Source of the DNA: Kingdonia uniflora
Lineage: Eukaryota > Streptophyta > Magnoliopsida > Ranunculales > Circaeasteraceae
Assembly: GCA_014058105.1 (NCBI GenBank)
Contig: JACGCM010000560.1
Location: forward strand, 2,108,001-2,172,000
Direction of reading: 5' to 3'
Length of the DNA: 64,000 nt
Part shown: positions 43,931 to 55,299 of the stretch, piece after piece
How positions within the stretch are numbered: position 1 is the stretch's first letter
How the letters are laid out: every line of letters starts with the position of its first letter
Position numbers and translations under genes: made by a program
The notes under the pieces: model-generated
What the model was told of the DNA's origin: nothing
The model's input: only the letters and a program-made list of their open reading frames with translations
The model's database searches: none

Positions 43931-44469
43931 TAGTAGAAATAGTACTAGTCGCAGCAATATCAACCGCAGCAAACTAACACAGAGAGGATTGAAAACCTTA
44001 GGCAAACACTTAGCATATTCATACAGAAAATGAATCTTTCCCTTAATACGTTAACTCAGTAGGTATGCTTGATGGGCACGACTATTTTATAATTCATAAT
44101 AGATTTCACAAGTCATGAACAAGAAAAACTGCCTAGTCAATCTAAAGTAAATCCGAAAGGACAATATGAAGTGGATTCCTAATGAGAAAGCCAAACCAGC
44201 TGAACAATTCCATGCCATAACAACTCCTCGAAATGGCAAGGTTGCCGAAAACTGATGGTGAGCCATCATAATAGGTGGACGAAGTACCTGTCTAGACTCC
44301 ACCTAGTGAGTACATTCCACCTATCCCATACCCGAAGAGGCTATAACCAAGAGTCTCAAACCATCATTATGATAGGCTAATAGAGACATTCAAGCACGTA
44401 CATATCAATATTCCACTACACGAGGTTAAAAATTAGGTCATATCATAGGCTAAATTCTTAAAGGAAGCA

Positions 44470-44677
44470 TGTGCACAAAAAATGAATCTCAATGTCAACA
44501 AGAAAGCTTTCCACACAGAGATAGTGGCACCACCAAAGCTTAGAGATCCCGGATGTCCAATAATCTCATGCACCATAAAAGAACACCAAATTGATAAGGC
44601 ACTTTTAGATTTAGAAGCGTGCGTCAATCTCTATTCATATCATACTTATAAACGGCAGGGACTTGAGGATCTTAAGC
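44470..44677 (+). pseudogene. Element B aspartic protease, N-terminal half
   Basis: The frame reads NVNKKAFHTEIVAPPKLRDP, then GCPIISCTIKEHQIDKALLD and LEACVNLYSYHTYKRQGLED. The flap-side pattern is that of the retroelement pepsin-like (RVP_2) domain. The catalytic D(L/T)G(A/S) motif has become DLEA, so the active-site Gly is lost. The reading is cut after GLEDLK by the LTR of element C at 44678 and resumes at 48705. Confidence 0.75.
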
Positions 44678-45366
44678 TGATAAGTGTTGAAATCATATAT
44701 TTTAAAGTACCAAGACCAAGTCATTTTGGCCATCATAAGTTACTAATAAGTGTGACTAATGATTATGTTCTCTATTTTCAAGATTCTAGACCCTCCTAAG
44801 AGAACTTGGTACAAAACAAAATTAAAAAGCCTTAAGACACCTTCTTTTCACATTCCTTATTTCAAAGGCATTTTGAGGAGCCCAAACACTGCTAAAACAT
44901 AGTATATCAATCCTAAAGCTACATCAAGTATCAGAGACTAGTTTAAATAGTTTCCCAGTCTCCATGGAGTGACCGAAATTCATTATGTACATTCTAGGAT
45001 AGCATGGCAAGATTTGAGCAACATTTTGTACCAAAAAGAAGTCCATCAAAATAGTACTACTTGGGGGTCCCACAGACCCGTGATCACGGGGCTCAAGGCC
45101 TTAGAAGACCGGCGTTCATGGGTCTACAGAGTAACTTGGTCCCCAAGTCTTGACACAAGGACAAGTATACCCTATGTACGTCTGAAGCAGAAGAAATAGA
45201 AGAAAAACTCAGCTTTATTTAGTCTCATATTGCTTATGTATTAAAAAGGTATTGGTTTCTTCAGCTATAAAAAAGACTTCCCCTCAATTGTAATAATCAT
45301 CTTTTAGAGGAATAAAATTTAAGAGGGAGCTCCTTTTTTAAGAGTTAAGCATTTAGTTTTAGACTT
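44678..45366 (+). mobile_element. Truncated 5' LTR of element C
   Basis: Aligns with 46978-47665 throughout (TTTTAAAGTACC, AAGTCATTTTGGCCATC, AAGTTACTAATAAGTG, TAGACCCTC). It stops within a GTTTTAGACTTGC context where the 3' LTR continues for another kilobase. Confidence 0.8.
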
Positions 45367-46180
45367 GCTACGGACCACCTGTCTAGACTACTAAGTTACC
45401 CACCAGAAAAACTTTCTCCAATCATGGAGACCCTCTCTGACGAACAACTAATGTCTATCACCATTCGTTACTGATATGCTGATATAGAAAACTACATAGC
45501 CATAAAAAGGATGCCACGCCATTGGTCTATCGAAGTCAGGGATAAATTCCTTAAGGATATCATGGATTTTTCCTGGGATAAACCATATCTTTACAAGATG
45601 GGTTCCGACCAAGTAATTAGAAGGTGTATCCCTGACGGCGAGATTTACAAAAAACTTGAGTATTGTCACTTCGAGGCTTATATAGGATTCTTTAGTGCAA
45701 AAAATTGCACTCCGGAATGGGCTCTATTGGTCATCTATACACCAGGATGCTCACTCCCTACTACATGAGTTGTCTGGCATGTCAAATCCCAGGGATAATT
45801 TTTCAACGATAGATGACACCAGGTGATCCTATCCCTACATAAATATTTAAAGTATGGAACATAGGGTTTATAGGGCTATTCCTCATTTCAAAGGGAAACT
45901 TGTTCGCTTAAATTGTTGTTGACTCTAAATCCAATGGTCTCAAGCCATTTCATGCCCATCTCGACAACCAGCGCTCATAAGATAATTTCTAAATTAAAGA
46001 ATTTATTTTGACACTTTGGAAGTCTTCATACAATAATAGTCAGTTATTAAAAATACTATCTTAAGTTACATCAATTTCTACAACACAATTCCACCTACTA
46101 TGAGATAACAACCTTAACAGAGGAGATGTCTATGGGTCAACTGGAGCTAGCAAAAGTTAACTACATCTAAGGTGAGAGCA
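45367..46180 (+). pseudogene. Element C integrase relic
   Basis: It opens with TDHLSRLL, the conserved end of the RNase H/linker region. It continues as SDEQLMSI and, in the 45511-45768 frame, KDIMDFSWDKPYLYKMGSDQ and VIRRCIPDGEIYKKLEYCHF, the zinc-binding N-terminus of Ty3/gypsy integrase. The second His and the Cys pair are disrupted. After a frame break SMEHRVYRAIPHFKG corresponds to the DFMGPF region. No DDE triad can be assigned. Confidence 0.65.
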
Positions 46181-46977
46181 TTCATAAATATCCAACGAAT
46201 TGGCCTGACAATCTCATATCATTACTTATGGCCACATCAAGTACTCTACCTGGATGATTCCTTAATCATATTCATTCATGAAAATTTTATATACCCTAGA
46301 AACTCTTATAGACAATCAAATTTTAGTGAAGATAAAACATAGAAAGTCTATGGATTAACTCGGCACCTCTAAAGACAATCAAATTTTCGTTCATGAGATC
46401 TATCCTGAAAAACATTCGTTGCTTTTAGTAAATATAAGCCTCCACTTCATGTAAATCAACTCGTGTTCATTTTACACCAAAGAGAATATATAAAAATATC
46501 AATAAATATTCGTGAGAAATTTATTGTGAGACTGCAAGTCAAAGCTAAATTCCAGCACTAGTAATAGAACTTATGACCAATTTGAAATTAAAAACTCTGT
46601 AGTACTATTTTAACTGGGCATACACACACACACACACTGATTTAATTTTATAATGGCAACTCGGCAATTTACTAAGATTATCATGAATAGTTTATTTTAT
46701 TTTTTACAGAGTTCACACTAATGCATGTATTACTATTATAGATACTCTTGATGTTAAAATGTTGAACAATTATAGTTGACAGGTCGCATCATAATTTTGT
46801 TGGTATATATGTACTGGAAACCCTCACAAGATAACGCTCATCCACCAGGGGCACCAGAGGGCTTAACAGCTTGTTACATATGTTAAATGCAACCGCGACT
46901 ACAACAAAAATAATTTTATATTATTTCGTTGCATTTTATTTTACTAGAGGATGACTAAAGTGATAAGTTTGGGGGTG
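46181..46977 (+). other. Element C 3' internal region and PPT
   Basis: Stop-rich remains of the integrase C-terminus, a short CA microsatellite (46620-46637), a CTCATCCACCAGGG block also found in element A's 3' UTR (27142-27165, minus), and the PPT-like AAGTTTGGGGGTG directly before the 3' LTR. Confidence 0.5.
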
Positions 46978-48704
46978 TGATAAGTGCTAAAATATTACAT
47001 TTTAAAGTACCTAAGATAAGTCATTTTGGCCATCCTAAGTTACTAATAAGTGCGACTAATGACTATGTTCACCATTTTCTAAATTCTAGACCCTCTTAAA
47101 AGAATAGGGTACAAAACAAGAGTAAAAAGCCTTAAGAAACCTTCTTTATGCATTCCTTATTTCAGATGCATTTTGAAGAGCAAAAACACTGTTGAAGTAT
47201 AATATATTAAGCATAAAGCTATACTAAGTATCAAAGAGCAGTTTCAGCTATCCAGACAGTTCCCTGGGTCTCCAAAGAGTAACCAAAATTTATTATGCAA
47301 GCTCAAGGACAATAGGGCCAGATCTGAGTAAAGTTTTACACATAAAAGAATCCCAGAAAAAGTCCATAAAATAAATACCACTTAGGGCCCCTACAAACCC
47401 ATAATCGCGGGTCTTCAAGCCATGGAAGATCAGGGTTTGCGGGTCCATAAAAACCAAGTCCTGACACAATGATAAGTATACCCTTTGTACGTCTGAAGTA
47501 GAAGGAAAAAAAAAAAGATAACTCAGTTTTATGTCCCACAATGCTTACGTAATAAAATGGCATTAGTTTCTTTAGCTATAAAAGAAGCCTCCCCTCAATT
47601 GCAATAATCATCTCTTAGAGGAATAAAATGTAAGAGGAAGCTTTTTGTTTAAGAGTTAAGCCTTTTGTTTTAGACTTACTTGGGCACAAACCCAGGTATG
47701 GTTGGCTAAACTCCTTAGTTATGACTGGGATGGAAGTAAGAATACATGAGTAGCCATTAGCTGAGTCTAGTTGTTGGGTCACCTTCGGATCTCCCCGTTA
47801 AAGGTCTAAGGGAAAGTCTAGGAGGGTTAGAGTTCTTGATTGAGTCTGACCCCAATTCTTAGTGTCATTCCTTAAGATCCTAGAAGCTTTGGAGTACACC
47901 TCTCAAAGAGGGTGATCCTGGAGACCTAGAAAGTCTTCCTCCTCAGAGGTCTAAGAGATGGACTTGGAAGACTAGTGCTTTTAAGTATGACAAATCCATA
48001 TTCCTAGCATCCTCTTAAGAACTAACGAGGGATAAGGACACATGTCTCTCAAAAAGGGTGCTCCTGGAGGACTATGCAGGCAACCTCTTCTGAGGTAGAG
48101 ACTAGAGCAGGTGGTACTTGCTAGCTGTAAACCAACCATGTCCTAGCTCACTCAATTGTCAGGTAGTGGTGTGAGTCCTTAAGAGAATCGCATCTCAGGA
48201 CCTATGTAAGTTGCATGAAGGGTCCAAGGATTTAAAAGTGGAAAGTCTCTGGTAATACCAACTAGGGCAATACAAGGTTTTAGTGCTGACTAACCTTTAG
48301 ACTTAGTTGTCCCTTTCTCTCCGGACCAACTACTGGTGGTGAGATCTTGCCTCTAAAGAGGAAGTTTTAGACTTTGTCCTGAATAAGGAGGGTCTCGGTC
48401 GACTCAGGATAGTTGCGAGTAGTAGCCCTTAAAAAGGGTGTTCAATAAGAGCTTGGGAAGGAAACCCCACAGGTAGATCTAGATAAGAAAGGCTCAAGTA
48501 GGGGACGCAAAATTTAGAAGTCCTAGTTCTCCTCTAGAATATTCTTCTCCTCTTAAAACAATCTCTAGCCATCTCCAGCAAATAACCCACAACCCATGTT
48601 CTCAAACCGCAGAATCGATACCGATCCCAGCGTGGTTCGACTCCGCTTACCAACGTACTACAGCAGTAACAATAATTTACTAAAGCATAAATTATAGTGT
48701 ATCA
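46978..48704 (+). mobile_element. 3' LTR of element C
   Basis: About 1.73 kb. The first part matches the 5' LTR. The last part has the GCGTGGTTCGACTCCGC-type block that precedes the 3' end in many Athila-type LTRs. A TATA-like TAGCTATAAAAGAAG lies at about 47572. Confidence 0.7.
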
Positions 48705-49010
48705 AATGCCAACAAAGATGACTTTTCAGATGGCAGATCGTTCGCTCAGGTATCCAATGGGGATATTAATGGACCTATTGATACGAGTTGAGGGTTTGAA
48801 TTTCCCAATTGATTTCATAATCTTAGAAACCAAAAAGAGTCAGATCTATGAAAAAATATGCAAGTCTTATTGGGGAGACCATTCCTAGCGATTGTACATG
48901 CAGTGGTAAATTGTCAATCTAGCATGCTAACCTTATCCATATGTCGTATGAAAACAATACTGAACGTCTTTAACAATAAAAACATAACCTCTACTTCAAA
49001 CGATACAGAG
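48705..49010 (+). pseudogene. Element B aspartic protease, C-terminal half
   Basis: Resumes after element C with MPTKMTFQMADRSLRYPMGI, then EGLNFPIDFIILE and, after a frame change at about 48860, LLGRPFLAIVHAVVNCQSSM. This is the second half of the RVP_2-type domain, with ADRS and LGRPFLA conserved. It ends near NVFNNK, where RT should follow but does not. Confidence 0.75.
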
Positions 49011-49059
49011 GACTGTAGTTCCATCGATATCTCAATGAGAAAATTGTTCAAACCTAAGG

Positions 49060-49990
49060 AAAAGCACAACACTGTGATCCACAAAAAAATGCATTCAAAG
49101 AATGTCATTGTAGATCACCTCCCTAGAATGCTACTGCATGAGCATAACAACTCTATCCCAATGCTAGTGCAACCATGGTACGAAAAAATAAAGACATATC
49201 TTTTAACAGGTAAATTACCTTGCCATTAGTCCCCAAAAATGACTCAGGACTTCCTACAAGAGGTTAAGAACTTTGAATGGGATGAGCCATATCTTTAGAC
49301 CAAATTATTCATAGATGCATAACCAATGCGGAAATACTGGAGGCTCTACCGTACTGTCACTTTGAAGCATGTAGAGGGTCTCATGGTGATAAACAAAGAG
49401 TTGCAAAGATACTCCAGAGTGGTTATTCTGGTCCTCATTATTAAAGATGTAAACTTGAACTATTTGAGCTATCCAGCATGCCATGCTCCAGGAATAAGCA
49501 CAACAAGGCAGATGACTCCATTGAACCTTACCTGCAAAAAAATTCAAAGTATGGAGCATAGAATTTATAGGACCATTTCCCCTATCATAGGGAAATTTGA
49601 TCATCTTAATTGTACCAATATATAGAATTTCTTGACGCATTTATTCCCACAATTCCATTCACCTCATACTACCATACTCCGTTAAGATGAACATTGCCCT
49701 GAGTTGCAACACTTCTTGGAGCATGCCTCTGTGTACAATAAGATAACTACCTCAACTGGGGACATGTGTGAGAAATAACAAGAATTGGCTAAGGTGCAGT
49801 ACATCCTAAGTGAGCACATCCACAAGCATCCAAAAGACTGGTCATGCATCTTTAATTACTTTTCATGGCCACACAGAGTGATGTATCTTGTTGACCCTCT
49901 AATCGAATCTCTTGAACTGAGTCCTGATAGCAGAAACAACAATTTTACCAAACTCTAAGTTTGGGGGCAGTCACGTCTGGTTGAAGATAT
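49060..49990 (+). pseudogene. Element B integrase relic
   Basis: Starts in the linker (VIVDHLPRM, WYEKIKTYLLTGKLP). It then reads FLQEVKNFEWDEPYL, CHFEACRGSHGDK-like sequence spread over two frames, and LSYPACHAPGISTTRQMTPL (CxxC mutated to YPAC). Further on are GPFPLS-like remains at about 49570 and the ACTTAACGCTTATTGGATGG end block (50000-50019). The N-terminal zinc domain and part of the core are recognisable. Catalytic residues cannot be assigned. Stops and frame changes are frequent. Confidence 0.65.
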
Positions 49991-50600
49991 TAAACTTAAC
50001 GCTTATTGGATGGCAACCCAAGTACTACGGATTGCCTTTGCGATCCCTGGCATATTTAGATTGTATTAGTTTAGTTATTTAGATATTGGGGTTAATTTAT
50101 CTGCAAGCTGAGGACGTTATTAAAAGCATACACTATGGCTTAGCACTTTGGTGTACATAATTTAGGACATGGGTGCACTTATAAAGCTTCTAGAAGATCA
50201 GAACATAGGTAAATATCAAGTATGCCCGTCCCCCTTTTGAATTCAAAAGCCAAGAATTTGAATTTCCCACTCAAATCATAAGAGGAATCTTAAGAACACA
50301 CCCATGTGATTTGGTTCACATGGGGACATAGGGTTAAGAGTTGGTCTCCCACTACTCAACCCAAGGCTCCTCTATTTACTCAAATGTTACTCCTTCATTT
50401 AAATTCAAAATTCAAGAGGCTTTCTCTATAAATACAAGATGGATTGGGTACACATCCATTATACCTCAATTTCATTTCTACTATCTCTTTCTCAAGCACC
50501 CTATCAAAAGCCAAGCACCATCAGAGTTAGCTAACCAGCTATCGTCGGCCACAGATAGAGTTTGTCACCCATTCTTCTCCTCAAGCTTACACCATCTCAA
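49991..50600 (+). other. Element B spacer between integrase and the first extra ORF
   Basis: Non-coding, homologous to 30451-30955 of A. A TATA-like CTCTATAAATACAAG at 50424-50438 could be a promoter for the extra ORF, as suggested for some Athila elements; there is no direct evidence. Confidence 0.45.
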
Positions 50601-51680
50601 ATTTGTATCGGATCTGAATGGGAAAAGAGTTCATTGTGGAGGAGCTCAGTAAGAAAATAATGGTGGAAAATGCGTCGTTTCATCATGCCGAAGTTGTCCG
50701 TCGTAAATGGAGGCCGCTCAATTACGCGGAGGGGGACAAATATTATCTGAAATTTTTTCATAGGTTCTGTAAGAATCTATCTAATCCAGACATGGATAGT
50801 TGCACGGTGACGCTTACATGGGGAGATCACAACTATCTCATCTCTCTCAAGACTATCTCCGATCTCACCACCATCGCGGAGAAACCCACAAGTTTTAACA
50901 AAGAAGAGCATTCCACATGCCACGGCTATGCTACATCCTTGGACGTGCCTTAATAGCAAGGATTTTGCCAACAACAAAATTAAGGCGAGTTTTCTACACC
51001 ACAATCAATTCGCAGTGTACATATGAGAATTTACAAACATCCATCTTTCTCACCAGCTAGCCGACGCCTACCATGCCTTCCTTCACTTCTTATTTTGCAT
51101 CCAAGAGGAGGATTCTTCCTATAACATCCTCCAAACCATTATGGAGTCAATAATCAAGGTGATTTCCAAGATAAGAGATCCAATGAACGATCCCATGATC
51201 TTCCCCTTTCTCCTCACCAAGTTCATCACTACCATCGATCTTCACGTTGTCACTCAAGCAGCATCGGTGAACATCAGAGAATAAAAAGCATGGGTTTCTT
51301 TGGGAAAGTGTATTCAAGAACCATGAATACGTGCACAAGGGTTGGACCCTAATGAACCGGCCCACCCCATCCAAAAAGTATGCGAGAGCACTCTAGCCCT
51401 GCCTTCCCTACCGAAAGCAATCTCATTCACATCCAATACCACGTTACTCGTAACGCTCTGGAGATCATGGCTAGAGGTTGTGCAGCTCATGGGAAGCCTC
51501 TCAAGATGAACCGCAAGATGATCATTACCTTGGAGAAGCTCTAAAAGACACCTTCGACATCGCCTTCTGCACGGAGACGCTTCTATATTGTATGTCCCAA
51601 CGTAATTGGGCGGGACCTTCTCAAGCTCCTCCATCCCACCGTCACCGCTCCACAAGCTCACGAAGAGAGGACTAGAGTCC
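50601..51680 (+). pseudogene. Element B first extra ORF, 'putative plant transposon protein'-like
   Basis: The open part 50618-50953 (111 codons) includes VVRRKWRPLNYAEGDKYYLK, FHRFCKNLSNPDMDS and ISLKTISDLTTI. Further frames contain YHAFLHFLFCIQEEDSS, FPFLLTKFITTIDLHVVTQA and LIHIQYHVTRNALEIMARG. The layout (a basic N-terminus, two alpha-helical blocks, hydrophobic centre) resembles the Transposase_32-type domain of plant retroelement extra ORFs and matches the copy in element A. No membrane or signal segment was seen. Function unknown. Confidence 0.55.
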
Positions 51681-52379
51681 TTTATCTTATTTTCTCCTTT
51701 CTAGGATCGAGTCTAAGATGCTTTTACTTTCAGATAAAATGGCCCTATAAAAACTAAATAAATGAATTTCCTTTCTGTTCAATGCGTGTCATGTACCCCT
51801 TTTTAACCAAATGAATGAATTTCCAAGTCTTATCTTAACAATATTTTACATTCAAAGCGGGGTATCTCAAGGTCTAAAAATCGGTAAAAAAAATCATTTT
51901 CTCATTCCAACAGCAGTAAACCCTAAAACTGGCAGTTTTAAGCATTCGACTTTCACAGTCTGTAGAGACCAGAGAATTGGGAATTAGCCAAAACTGAAAA
52001 CTTAGAAGTTGTAGATAATTAGATCCTCTTTCTATAGAAATTGAGATCACCTCATTCTGATCTAAATTAAATGAGATATTATTATTTTACTCAACAGCAG
52101 TCCGGGAAAAACGAAAAATGTGCATCCATATGTTTGCAATTTTTTGAGGTTGTCAAATAATGGTTCAGGAAAAGTCATACATTCACATTCAAGATCTATT
52201 CAAAACCTTTCTAAATTATCCTAGATCATTTTTTTTTTCCAACGTACGGTTTTTTGAGTTATGACCTCATGCATTTAGGGTGTCGTTAGGTAAAAACTCG
52301 AATTTTTCACCTTTCACCCATACTTACATTTCATTGTTTTATCTCTTTATATAGTCGCTTACATATTCATTCATCCCAT
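51681..52379 (+). other. Element B spacer between its two extra ORFs
   Basis: Stop-rich and AT-rich, homologous to 28654-29299 of A. No feature recognised. Confidence 0.5.
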
Positions 52380-53340
52380 GGATCTAGAGGCTGCTATCAT
52401 GCCTGGGAGATACTGTACTTCACTATTTCTTGGTAGGCGTTGTGGGCCCATCTACGCCCAACACGCTACCCAGAGGGGATGGAGTTTAATGTTTTACACT
52501 AAGATTAGTTTTTATCCTGTGAGGAGTTAGTTGACCGTTTCTATCCGAGTATCACTTTTTTAGACTGATCTCCATTTATGACTGTTAACTGGGATGATCT
52601 GCACCTATTACGTCAGATAGAACGTTCCTATGACCGGTCGCCAGAGTAGCATCAGTTCTAAATTTTGCCTATCATAGACAAGCTTTGAGCCACGCTGACT
52701 ATCTTAGAGAAATTTTACTAAGCGAGATGGTAGCATGGGATGAGAGTAAACTCCTAATCACGAGTTTCTTCACCAACCAGCTGGCCATCCTCTATTAGCT
52801 TTATGGTAATATCCAGGGTTCAGGTCGACCGACCAGTATTGGAATTCACAAGTTAGAGTTTTTATGTGTTCTATTTCAGGACACCATTGGATATGATATT
52901 ATAGATTACATTGGAGGTAGAATTCATCAGTGTGCTACAAATGTCCATTCAACAATGGCAGAAGGGAGCGAAGTTATTTATCACCTACCGGCTTTTGTGA
53001 CTTCTACCCATTAGTGGTTCGAGCTACAGAGAAGATTATGTTAAAATTTTTAGACATCTCACAGGAGTTGGATGAGTGTATATTGAACGTATGGATGATC
53101 AACGATGGAAATTACTAGACTACACCCTGTTAGATTCCAGAGCACGAGCATGATTGTGCGTTACATGTTTGGAATGTAAACTTCCATCATAATGATAGCG
53201 AGGAGGAGCCTATGAAGGACCCAGAGGAGGAACAGATAGAGAACTTTGACGAGGACATCCTAAAGGTGACTGATATATATGAACCAGTTGGCACAGGGAC
53301 CCTAGATCTTGATTATGAGTACTTGACATGCATTTAACAT
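52380..53340 (+). pseudogene. Element B second extra ORF (unknown function)
   Basis: Counterpart of 27700-28653 in A, more decayed. It reads in pieces, with a frame containing GRPTSIGIHKLEF and DTIGYDIIDYIGGRIHQC, then YHLPAFVTSTH and LKFLDISQELDECI. It is followed by an acidic tail (EEEPMKDPEEEQIENFDEDI, about 53200-53260). Stops and frameshifts occur every 30-60 codons. Confidence 0.55.
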
Positions 53341-53825
53341 TTTTATAGAGTCTGTCGTCATTTTAATTATTTCATTTTCGTATATAAGTGTGCCATACCC
53401 GTTAGATACACATAAGAAAATGAAAAAAGAAAAGAAAAAATAGCTCTGACGGGATTATGGAATAATACACCAATACAACTGGTAAAGTATAGTTAATTAG
53501 TCTATGGTTGGAAATAACTCTAAATAATCCTCTAGATTAAGTAGCTAGAAGAATAAAAAGAACTTTTAGAGTTTTGACTGCTTAATGGGATTATGGAATA
53601 ATATGCCAAAATTGGAAATAAAAAAAACTTAAGATACTAGAATGAATATTAATGATATTCTCAAAAATAGAGTTAATAATTTCTTGAAAGAAATCACACT
53701 TCACACCAGTGATAATATTTGTCTAATGGAGTTATTAAACAATACTTGATCAATCCAGTGAAAGTAGAACTCACTACCTGGAATAGTTGAAAAATAGATT
53801 AGCAAATGACATAATATGATACCAA

Positions 53826-53883
<58 letters not shown>

Positions 53884-54463
53884 AAATAAAAGTAAACAAA
53901 GAAGAAACTCTATTAAAGTATAAAATTAATAAATAATAGTGCGAACATGAAATCTAGGTTATGAAGGGAATCCAAATCCTAGCACCCAAAATCAACTGGT
54001 ATGGACTGTCAACCAATTAGATATCGGGGAATCATTTTCAAAAGTAATAGCAATATATATGTGTTTCCAATTTAACTAATAAAAGTAGGTCTTGGTATTG
54101 GGATAATGGTTTGGGATCACCTCTTGGAGAGAGGAGAAAGAGGTCACAAGTTTGAAACCTAACACCGGGGGGTCATCAACCAAGATTTAACTTGACTTAA
54201 AATGGAGCGTGCGTCTTGTGGAGGTTCCTTGGTGATCCCCAAAAGACTAGTTAGGAGAATGGTGAAAAATGATGACTTTTGAATATTTAAAAAAAACTAA
54301 TAAAAGTAGGCAAGTGAATAGAGAAAGTAAAATACTCCCCTGCTAACAACTCTATAAGGAGGAAGTTAGGCGTTTGAATAATAATATTTTAACAAATGGT
54401 ACTGGAACTATGACAGCACGCACTCATAAATATAACCCTTTTTAAAGAAGTCATATTGGTAGT
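53341..54463 (+). other. Element B 3' UTR up to the insertion of element E
   Basis: Non-coding. A (TA)n microsatellite occupies 53831-53878. The last 160 bases match element A (AGAAAGTAAAATACT, then TTTTAACAAATGGTACT). The A homology breaks off at GGTAGT (54463), about 300 bases before the expected PPT, where E begins. Confidence 0.6.
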
Positions 54464-55228
54464 TGTAGTGGCTTATTCTGGATCTCGGACTCATGCGTCA
54501 TCTTCGACCAACATTTGAGCTTTCGACCTCACCAACAGAGCATGTGGCATAGACAAAAACAAGATAGTAACATCAGGAAGCACATGCAATACAAATTTCT
54601 CAACCAACATCACTCATCCTTGATGCTACTCGTGCTATTAGTTAAAAGCCATCTTGTAATAGCTTATTTCGTATCTCGGACTCAAAGCTTCATCCTCGAC
54701 CTCATCAACATACAGAAAACATTACTAAAGACATATTCAATATTCCTCAGTTCGAGTCATCGCTTTCGACCTCCTCATCAACAGTTTGATTTATGCAAGT
54801 GTATAGTCATCGATAAAGCCGTTGCACAGCAACAGAGGTCAGGACGTTATATTATCTGGTCAAAGAATACCTTACATATACTTTGTAACGTCCACCATTA
54901 AGAATCTTAATGATCATCAAATGGTCATATTATAAGACCTATATATAAGACCAGAGAATAACAGATTAAAGGCAGGCAATTCGATACAGAAGAATCTTGA
55001 CTCCAAAATTCTACATACTCAGAAGTCGGAGTACTCATTATAATAAGTTGACAACCTCAATAAGATCATCTTCTCTTTCTCTTAATCCTCAAGAGAGGTT
55101 GTAGTTTTTAACCTATTCAAAGGTTTTCCATGTTAAATTATCTTGTTGATTATTATTTACTATCCTTGAGCGTTCTAGACACATTTAGTGTAAAGGCTAA
55201 GTCTAAATCCTGGAATTAGGCCATTACA
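54464..55228 (+). mobile_element. 5' LTR of element E
   Basis: 765 bp, TGTAGTGGCTTATTC to AGGCCATTACA. TATA box CCTATATATAAGACC at about 54941-54955, so U3 is about 480 bases. Repeated TTCGACC(T/A) words occur in U3. A decayed copy is the solo LTR at 15865-16342. Confidence 0.8.
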
Positions 55229-55248
55229 TTGGGCGTCGTCTGTGGGAA
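55229..55248 (+). promoter_or_regulatory. Primer-binding site of element E
   Basis: TTGGGCGTCGTCTGTGGGAA begins at the LTR end; the Tat-type GTCTGTGGGAA form is kept. A decayed version stands at 38284-38302 in element D. Confidence 0.75.
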
Positions 55249-55299
55249 CCAAAGGTCTCAAACCCATTATCTCAGAAACCGTTGATCATCTTCTTTCAA

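Larger units (their letters stand above)
44678..48704 (+). mobile_element. Element C: Athila-like deletion derivative inserted in the protease of element B
   Basis: LTRs start with the same TGATAAGTG at 44678 and 46978; the 3' LTR ends ATAGTGTATCA at 48704. Flanking pentamers are TAAGC (44673-44677) and AATGC (48705-48709), a decayed TSD. The 5' LTR is truncated to its first roughly 690 bases and joined directly to the linker before integrase, so the rest of the LTR, PBS, leader, gag, protease, RT and RNase H are deleted. What remains is an integrase fragment, 3' UTR, PPT and full 3' LTR. Nesting is shown by continuity of the B protease frame across C. Confidence 0.8.

Noticed and set aside
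50618..50953. Envelope protein in element B.
   Set aside because: The ORF is in the env position of Athila elements but has no signal peptide, membrane or fusion segment; it resembles a Transposase_32-type extra ORF instead.
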